The position numbers and the translations under genes are program-made. The notes beneath the pieces are model-generated. The model was not told where the DNA came from. It did no database searches and saw only the letters and a list, made by a program, of their open reading frames with translations. Of a stretch of DNA of 10,747 bases, positions 5,960 through 10,747 are shown piece by piece. Position 1 is the first letter of the stretch. Every line of letters begins with the position of its first letter. This DNA comes from an uncultured Muribaculaceae bacterium (GTDB taxonomy: Bacteria; Bacteroidota; Bacteroidia; Bacteroidales; Muribaculaceae), in NCBI GenBank assembly GCA_910578035.1, contig CAJTOB010000070.1, positions 1 to 10,747 on the forward strand, written 5' to 3'.

Positions 5960-8362
5960 ATGAACCTGAAACCAATCTCACAAAAGCGTGCATGGCTTGC
6001 CATGTGCGCTTTTGCGCTTTTAGCGCCACCGGCTTTTGCCGACAATTATGTATTGAAATATAATCGTCCGGCCGATTTTTTTGAAGAAGCTCTTCCTGTC
6101 GGAAACGGAAACCTCGGCGCCTTGATTTACGGACGCACAGGCCTCGAACGGATATCGCTGAACGATATTACTCTCTGGACCGGAGAGCCGGAAAAAAATG
6201 AAAAAACCGATGGCGCCGACCAGAAAATAGCTGCAATCCGCGAGGCGCTCGACAGAGGCGACTACGCCGGGGCAGATTCGCTGCAGCACTTTCTTCAGGG
6301 GCATTACTGTCAGAACTATCAGCCTCTGGGCAATGTATTAATAAGATATAATAATGAAAGACTGTCAGAAAAATATCAGCGCAATCTCGATATTTCATCG
6401 GCGATAGCGACTACAGGCAATGGCTCGCGCACTCAGACGGTTTTTGCATCGGCTCCCGACTCGGTGATAGTAATCCATATTGCCGACCCTAACGGCATTT
6501 CTGCATCTGTAAAACTTAACTCTCTGCTGCCGGTAGAAGTATCGGCTAAAGGAAGCGAAATAGCCATGGACGGCCACTGCGCTTATATGTCGTATCCCGG
6601 CTATGCTGTAAAGGACGGAGGATTCCAATATGACAATGAGCGTGGCATTCATTTCAGAACCATTCTGAAAGTTGCCGCACCTGAAGGGTCCGTAACAGCT
6701 TCTGCAGATAGTCTCATCATCGACAATTGTAAAGAAGCGACACTGATCGTAAGCAACGTATCGAGTTTCAACGGCTTCGACCGCGACCCGGTGAAAGAAG
6801 GCCGCGACTATCAGACCCTCGTGCGCCGCCGCATCGACAAGGCCTCCGAAAAAGGCTACAGCGCGCTGGTTCGCGACGCCCAAGCAGACCACAAGGCTCT
6901 TTTTGACCGCGTAAGTATAGACCTTGGTACTACAGCCCCCGAAATAAGTGCTCTAAGCACAGACCGTCAGCTCCTTCTCTACACCGATTCAACCCAGATA
7001 AATCCTGATCTGGAGGAACTATACTACCAATACGGCCGCTATCTTCTAATAGCATGCTCGCGCACACCCGGGGTGCCGGCAAATCTCCAGGGGCTATGGA
7101 ACGAAAGCCTCACACCGCCATGGAGCAGCAATTATACAACAAACATAAACCTTGAGGAAAATTACTGGGGAGCCGAAACAGGCAATCTTCCGGAACTGCA
7201 CTCCACCCTGCTCGACTATATCGATAATCTGACTGTAAGCGGAGCAGTGACCGCACACAACCATTGGGCGGTAGACCGCGGTTGGTGTCTGGGGCACAAT
7301 ACCGACATCTGGGCCATGACAAATCCTATAGGACTCGGTAACGACAAGCCCCAATGGGCTAACTGGAATATGGGCGGTGCATGGCTTGCCACACACATAT
7401 GGGAAAACTATCTCTTCTCCCGCGACGGCAAAGCACTCGCCCGTCGTTATCCAGCTCTTAAAGGCGCGGCAGAGTTCGCTCTGGGCTGGCTCGTCGAACG
7501 CGGCGGCGTCCTCACCACATGGCCGTCGACATCGCCTGAAAACGACTTTCTGGCAGGCGGCAACCGGCCCTGCGATACAAGTATAGGCACAACGGCCGAT
7601 ATAGCAATCATACGCGAATGCCTTGTTGACACGCGCGATGCCGCCGCCACACTTGGCGTCGATGATGAGCTTATCGCAGAAATCGACTCAGTTCTGCCCC
7701 GTCTTCAGCCATATGCCATCAATCACGACGGAAGTCTCAAAGAATGGTCGCACAATTTCCCCGACCGCGATCCGCAACATCGCCACCAGTCGCATCTTTT
7801 CGGCTTATATCCGGGGCACCTCGTATCGACTAAATACACTCCCTCTATTGCTAAAGCTGCAGCCAAAACACTCGAGATAAAAGGAAAAGAAACCACTGGC
7901 TGGAGCGCAGGATGGCGCATCAATCTTCTTGCCCGTCTTGCCGACAGCGAAGGTGCCTATGCCATGCTGCGCCGCCTGCTGCGCTATGTATCGCCCGATA
8001 AATACAAAGGTCCCGACCGCCGACGCGGAGGAGGCACATACCCGAACCTGCTCGACGCCCATTCGCCATTCCAGATAGACGGGAACTTTGGCGGCAGCGC
8101 CGGAATCACCGAAATGCTGGTACAGTCAACACCCGATTGTATCATTCTGCTGCCCGCACTACCCGCACAATGGCCTACCGGCAAAATCAGCGGCATACGC
8201 ACACGAACCGGCATGGAAATATCATTCGAATGGAAAGACGGCAAAGTATGCGCCGCCAAAATCTATGCGCCGAAGGGCGGCAACACTACCATCAGTGCAA
8301 ACGGCAAAGACATGCCCATAACCCTTGCTCCGGGAGAGACAAAAAATATAACATCTTTCTGA
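5960..8362 (+). CDS. Exported GH95 glycosidase (alpha-L-fucosidase or alpha-L-galactosidase)
   Basis: GH95 enzymes invert the anomeric centre and remove terminal alpha-L-fucose (often alpha-1,2-linked), or in some members alpha-L-galactose, from host glycans or plant polysaccharides. The 800 residues match family length. A Sec signal peptide is visible, with cleavage likely after AFA at residue 27 (the cysteine at 16 lacks a good lipobox), so the enzyme is probably periplasmic. The N-terminal beta-sandwich begins with the family signature LPVGNGNLGALIYG at 45-58. The (alpha/alpha)6 domain carries GVPANLQGLWNE at 371-382, NYTTNINLEENYW at 391-403, WPSTSPEN at 521-528 and FQIDGNFGG at 704-712. 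By comparison with Bifidobacterium AfcA, Asn395 and Asn397, Glu527 and Asp708 are the catalytic residues. Residue 393, two before the first Asn, is Thr rather than His, which bears on specificity. The gene starts 17 bp after the amylase stop in an AT-only-like leader, so it is very likely cotranscribed. Confidence 0.93.
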   Translation: MNLKPISQKRAWLAMCAFALLAPPAFADNYVLKYNRPADFFEEALPVGNGNLGALIYGRTGLERISLNDITLWTGEPEKNEKTDGADQKIAAIREALDRGDYAGADSLQHFLQGHYCQNYQPLGNVLIRYNNERLSEKYQRNLDISSAIATTGNGSRTQTVFASAPDSVIVIHIADPNGISASVKLNSLLPVEVSAKGSEIAMDGHCAYMSYPGYAVKDGGFQYDNERGIHFRTILKVAAPEGSVTASADSLIIDNCKEATLIVSNVSSFNGFDRDPVKEGRDYQTLVRRRIDKASEKGYSALVRDAQADHKALFDRVSIDLGTTAPEISALSTDRQLLLYTDSTQINPDLEELYYQYGRYLLIACSRTPGVPANLQGLWNESLTPPWSSNYTTNINLEENYWGAETGNLPELHSTLLDYIDNLTVSGAVTAHNHWAVDRGWCLGHNTDIWAMTNPIGLGNDKPQWANWNMGGAWLATHIWENYLFSRDGKALARRYPALKGAAEFALGWLVERGGVLTTWPSTSPENDFLAGGNRPCDTSIGTTADIAIIRECLVDTRDAAATLGVDDELIAEIDSVLPRLQPYAINHDGSLKEWSHNFPDRDPQHRHQSHLFGLYPGHLVSTKYTPSIAKAAAKTLEIKGKETTGWSAGWRINLLARLADSEGAYAMLRRLLRYVSPDKYKGPDRRRGGGTYPNLLDAHSPFQIDGNFGGSAGITEMLVQSTPDCIILLPALPAQWPTGKISGIRTRTGMEISFEWKDGKVCAAKIYAPKGGNTTISANGKDMPITLAPGETKNITSF

Positions 8363-8385
8363 CAAACGACACACAAACCGGACAA

Positions 8386-8426
8386 AGCCCGGGCCCGACG
8401 CGCCGATACGACGCCCGGCCCGGGCT
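8386..8426. terminator. GC-rich inverted repeat between convergent genes, candidate bidirectional terminator
   Basis: AGCCCGGGCC (8386-8395) and GGCCCGGGCT (8417-8426) form a perfect 10-bp stem around a 21-nt loop. It lies 23 bp past the GH95 stop, and its right arm overlaps the stop codon of the convergent CotH gene. On the minus strand the stem is followed by TTTGTCCGGTTTG, a modest T-rich tract. On the plus strand there is no T tract. It therefore suits CotH termination better than GH95 termination. Confidence 0.6.
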
Positions 8427-9666
8427 ATTCGCATTCGGGCAAATGAGCGTCGAACCACTCCATATTCCGCTTCAGAGCTGTCTTGATTCTTTCGGCTCTA
8501 ACACTGGCGGTCTGAGAGGGGGCTTCGCCCCATCGGACGCAATCGTTTTTCCAAGCTTCCCCGAGAGGCAGCACTATGTCATCTATTCTGTCGTATATCA
8601 GGCTAAGTTCTCCGGGATAAACCGACTCCCATGCAGCCTTCACGTGCGAGCAGAAGGTCTCATAGCGAATAAGTTCGCCAATCCAATGAGGGATAAAGCC
8701 ATAATGCGCTTTCATTCTGAAGGTATAATCGGTTTTCGCCCTGTTATAGCACACCAAATCCCAGACCGGACCGGCTATCCACCGCGCATTGTCGCCCAAA
8801 TCCTTATGTAGATAGAAGCTGCCATGGAAACCATCGGGGTTGTCCATCACCTCCTGAAGGATAAAAAAACGGGCAATACTTTCGGCATCAAGATACTCCT
8901 GCCATGCCACAGAAGTCTTGTCGGCAGAGTAAATAGCAGAATTAAGAGCCTTGAACTCATCTGTCAGCCAACGGAGTTGAGCGTCTGAAAGATTTTCAGG
9001 CGAATGATACTTTATGGTAAGATTCCATCGATTGTTTTCAGGAATCACAATCTGGCATTCGTCTTTATAATTATCTACCTCTACAAGCCAGCCGCCCTTT
9101 ATAAGAGACGGATTAGTCTCGCCGTCCTTTTGTTCGTAAATATCGACCCGATTCTCACTGATGCGTATAGTTTCAGTAAGAAAATACAGACCTATATAGT
9201 CACCGTTGAGCATCACCTCGACCGGCCTAAAATCGGGCGTCCACGCCATATCCATCAACTTTCCGAGCCCCAGACCGGCCACAGTATTTTCCGACGGTTT
9301 GAGCAAGGCCCAGTGTTTATTGGGCGGCATACCCATAACCGCGGTCTTCTTCCCGAGTTTGAGTTTATATGGTTTCTTCGGACTTTTCCATGAGGAGTGC
9401 CCCCGACCCCTTATCTGCATAGGCAGAGGCTCCTCCTCAGAGCCGAGAGGCGCTATATCCTCGTTGTCGAGCGGGTCGAGCCAATAAAGCGCATCGATAT
9501 ATTCGGTCTTCGACGTTACGGGCTGATTACCGTGTGTCTCTATATATAATACCGGAATTGTATTAGAAATGCTTGCAGTCGGAATCGAACCGGGTTCTTC
9601 CTCATTCTCAGTGCATGACGATGTTGCTATGAGTGCCAGACAAATCAACAACAAATATTTTTTCAT
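8425..9666 (-). CDS. CotH-kinase-family lipoprotein, probably surface exposed
   Basis: The start at 9666 gives MKKYLLLICLALIATSSC, a typical lipoprotein signal with the lipid-attached cysteine at residue 18. An in-frame ATG 20 codons upstream (9726) would bury this signal, so I reject it. The cysteine is followed by TENEEEP, an acidic run like the export tag that sends Bacteroidetes lipoproteins to the cell surface. From about residue 36 to the end of the 413 residues the protein matches the CotH kinase family: IRGRGHSSWKSPKKPYKLKL at 85-104, LNGDYIGLYFLTETI at 153-167, NRVDIYE at 172-178, DNPDGFHGSFYLHKDL at 275-290 and WIAGPVWDLVCYNR at 296-309. Bacillus CotH is an atypical protein kinase that phosphorylates spore-coat serines. 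In Bacteroidales the targets are unknown to me. It stands alone, convergent with the GH95 gene and divergent from the IMPase gene. The family call is strong; kinase activity is inference. Confidence 0.85.
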   Translation of the reverse strand: MKKYLLLICLALIATSSCTENEEEPGSIPTASISNTIPVLYIETHGNQPVTSKTEYIDALYWLDPLDNEDIAPLGSEEEPLPMQIRGRGHSSWKSPKKPYKLKLGKKTAVMGMPPNKHWALLKPSENTVAGLGLGKLMDMAWTPDFRPVEVMLNGDYIGLYFLTETIRISENRVDIYEQKDGETNPSLIKGGWLVEVDNYKDECQIVIPENNRWNLTIKYHSPENLSDAQLRWLTDEFKALNSAIYSADKTSVAWQEYLDAESIARFFILQEVMDNPDGFHGSFYLHKDLGDNARWIAGPVWDLVCYNRAKTDYTFRMKAHYGFIPHWIGELIRYETFCSHVKAAWESVYPGELSLIYDRIDDIVLPLGEAWKNDCVRWGEAPSQTASVRAERIKTALKRNMEWFDAHLPECE

Positions 9667-9802
9667 AATGTGAACGGACATATATAATTTACCGATACAA
9701 CGATTCGTTATACCTCTATATTGCATCTCATAGTCTGTTTTCTCCTACCCCCATAAAAATTATATATAATATTGCGTTTGCCTAACTATCTTTATAACCA
9801 AT
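9667..9802. other. Divergent spacer between CotH and IMPase genes
   Basis: This AT-rich 136-bp spacer should hold both promoters, but no pair with proper spacing is clear. On the plus strand TATCTTTA (9787-9794) resembles a -7 box, yet it is only 8 bp from the ATG at 9803 and has no TTTG 19-21 bp upstream. A 12-bp AT palindrome, ATTATATATAAT at 9759-9770, is low complexity and may mean nothing. The spacer also contains the rejected upstream start of the CotH gene (9726). Confidence 0.4.
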
Positions 9803-10609
9803 ATGAATTTAAGCACTTTTCTCCCCGATAATGCACTTGAATACCGACACTTTCTGGCGGCGGCTTTCATAATGGCTGAAAATGCCGGAAATATTCAGAT
9901 GACATATTTCCGCAAATCAGGGCTTCGGCAATCCACCAAACTCAACGATAGCGATGTCGTGACGATTGCCGACAAGGAATCTGAAGCCTCCATTCTCGAT
10001 TATATTCATCAGCACTTCCCACTGCATGGCATTATCTCCGAAGAGTCCGGCTCAGACCATGAGGATAGAGAATGGCGCTGGATTATCGATCCATTGGACG
10101 GAACAACGAACTTCGCCAACGGCCTGCCGCCATTCTGCGTTTCAATCGGCCTGGAGCACAAGCAGGAAACAGTGCTTGGTCTTGTGTTCGCCCCATACCT
10201 CGGAGAATGTTTCTACGCCATCAAGGGAGCAGGAGCATGGCTAAACGGCAAAGCAATCAGATGCTCGGATAATGCCCGTCTGTCGAAAGCCGTTGTCGCT
10301 ACAGGAATGCCGTATGACCGCAATGAAAACTCAGACAACAACCTTTCGGAGATATGCAAAATGGCATTACGTGTACGCGGTATCCGCCGCATGGGGTCGG
10401 CGGCTATGGACTTATGCTATACGGCGGCCGGATTCTTTGATGCATACTGGGAACTTAATCTCAATATCTGGGATATATCGGCAGGCAGGCTTATCGCCAC
10501 GGAGGCAGGCGCCATTGTCGAATCTATCCGAAAAGGTAGAAACCACTCTATCCTCGCATCGAATCCTCACATACATGCATCTATGCGCGAAATTCTGCTC
10601 GCCAAATGA
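9803..10609 (+). CDS. Inositol monophosphatase-family phosphatase (SuhB-like)
   Basis: This is a cytoplasmic Mg2+- and Li+-type sugar-phosphate phosphatase. Family members hydrolyse myo-inositol-1-phosphate, and some act on histidinol phosphate, PAP or other substrates. The 268 residues match SuhB length (about 267). Metal ligands are visible in order: GIISEESG at 76-83 (Glu80/Glu81), WIIDPLDGTTNFANG at 93-107 (Asp96, Asp99) and NIWDISAGRLIATEAG at 221-236 (Asp224). There is no signal peptide. The Ser/Asn-rich segment near 174-180 is not diagnostic of a subfamily. The start at 9803 is the first ATG in frame after the spacer and places the metal site at the usual distance. The neighbours give no hint of substrate, because no inositol lipid or cysteine genes are in view, so I leave the symbol empty. 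Confidence 0.9.
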   Translation: MNLSTFLPDNALEYRHFLAAAFIMAENAGNIQMTYFRKSGLRQSTKLNDSDVVTIADKESEASILDYIHQHFPLHGIISEESGSDHEDREWRWIIDPLDGTTNFANGLPPFCVSIGLEHKQETVLGLVFAPYLGECFYAIKGAGAWLNGKAIRCSDNARLSKAVVATGMPYDRNENSDNNLSEICKMALRVRGIRRMGSAAMDLCYTAAGFFDAYWELNLNIWDISAGRLIATEAGAIVESIRKGRNHSILASNPHIHASMREILLAK

Positions 10610-10747
10610 CAATTAGAGAACCACAGCTAATCAGGGCTGGCGCATTTCAACTCAATATATCATATAATAAATATTTTTAGTATTTTTTCAGTATTAAGAG
10701 GTTGTTTAATAACATATGTGAAATCACAGGGCAAAAAGTACGAGATG
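10610..10747. other. Right flank, no gene called
   Basis: This AT-rich sequence follows the IMPase stop. An imperfect pairing of CAGC with GCTG around 10624-10640 is too weak to call a terminator and has no T tract. The ATG near 10715 is followed directly by TGA. The window's last three bases are ATG, which could start another gene, but nothing beyond is visible. Confidence 0.3.

Noticed and set aside
9667..9726. Upstream in-frame start for the CotH protein (20 extra residues)
   Set aside because: The extension would hide a clear lipoprotein signal that begins at the ATG at 9664-9666.
9759..9770. ATTATATATAAT palindrome between the CotH and IMPase genes as an operator
   Set aside because: It is pure A/T alternation, expected by chance in such an AT-rich spacer.
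10700..10747. GAGGTTGTTTAATAA near the right edge as a possible insertion-sequence end
   Set aside because: It loosely resembles ends seen near mobile elements, but no matching inverted repeat, target duplication or transposase is in the window.

Overview
The window looks like chromosomal DNA from a member of the order Bacteroidales, plausibly a gut lineage such as Muribaculaceae or Bacteroides. The evidence is a 729-residue type III glutamine synthetase, start codons without Shine-Dalgarno sequences in AT-rich leaders, promoter-like boxes of the Bacteroidetes type (TTTG, about 20 bp, TAnnTTTG), a lipoprotein with an acidic stretch after its cysteine, and polysaccharide-degrading enzymes with signal peptides. 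The family is a guess; the order is fairly secure.

Layout. Positions 62-4132 (minus strand) form a two-gene nitrogen unit: glnN (type III glutamine synthetase), then directly abutting it (TAA|ATG) a long, divergent PurF-like amidophosphoribosyltransferase. One gene makes glutamine and the other belongs to a family that spends it. Positions 4133-4514 are a divergent control region with a promoter-like site for each direction, a long glnN leader holding a perfect 17-bp palindrome, and a GC-rich direct repeat. Positions 4515-8362 (plus strand) form a two-gene glycan unit: an exported AmyE-like GH13 alpha-amylase and, 17 bp later, an exported GH95 glycosidase (alpha-L-fucosidase or alpha-L-galactosidase). 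No susC, susD or regulator is present inside the window. A GC-rich inverted repeat at 8386-8426 separates this unit from a convergent minus-strand CotH-kinase-family lipoprotein (8425-9666). A 136-bp divergent spacer follows, then a plus-strand inositol monophosphatase-family gene (9803-10609). The last 138 bp hold no gene I can support.

All six genes are full length and intact. I see no mobile element, CRISPR array, tRNA or rRNA. I found no convincing undescribed system; most of the window is ordinary Bacteroidales metabolism. The points most worth a second look are: a Cys in place of the usual oxyanion-hole Asn in the PurF-like protein; the threonine in the GH95 active site that may mean L-galactose specificity; the predicted surface location of a CotH-type kinase; and the structured leader of glnN.
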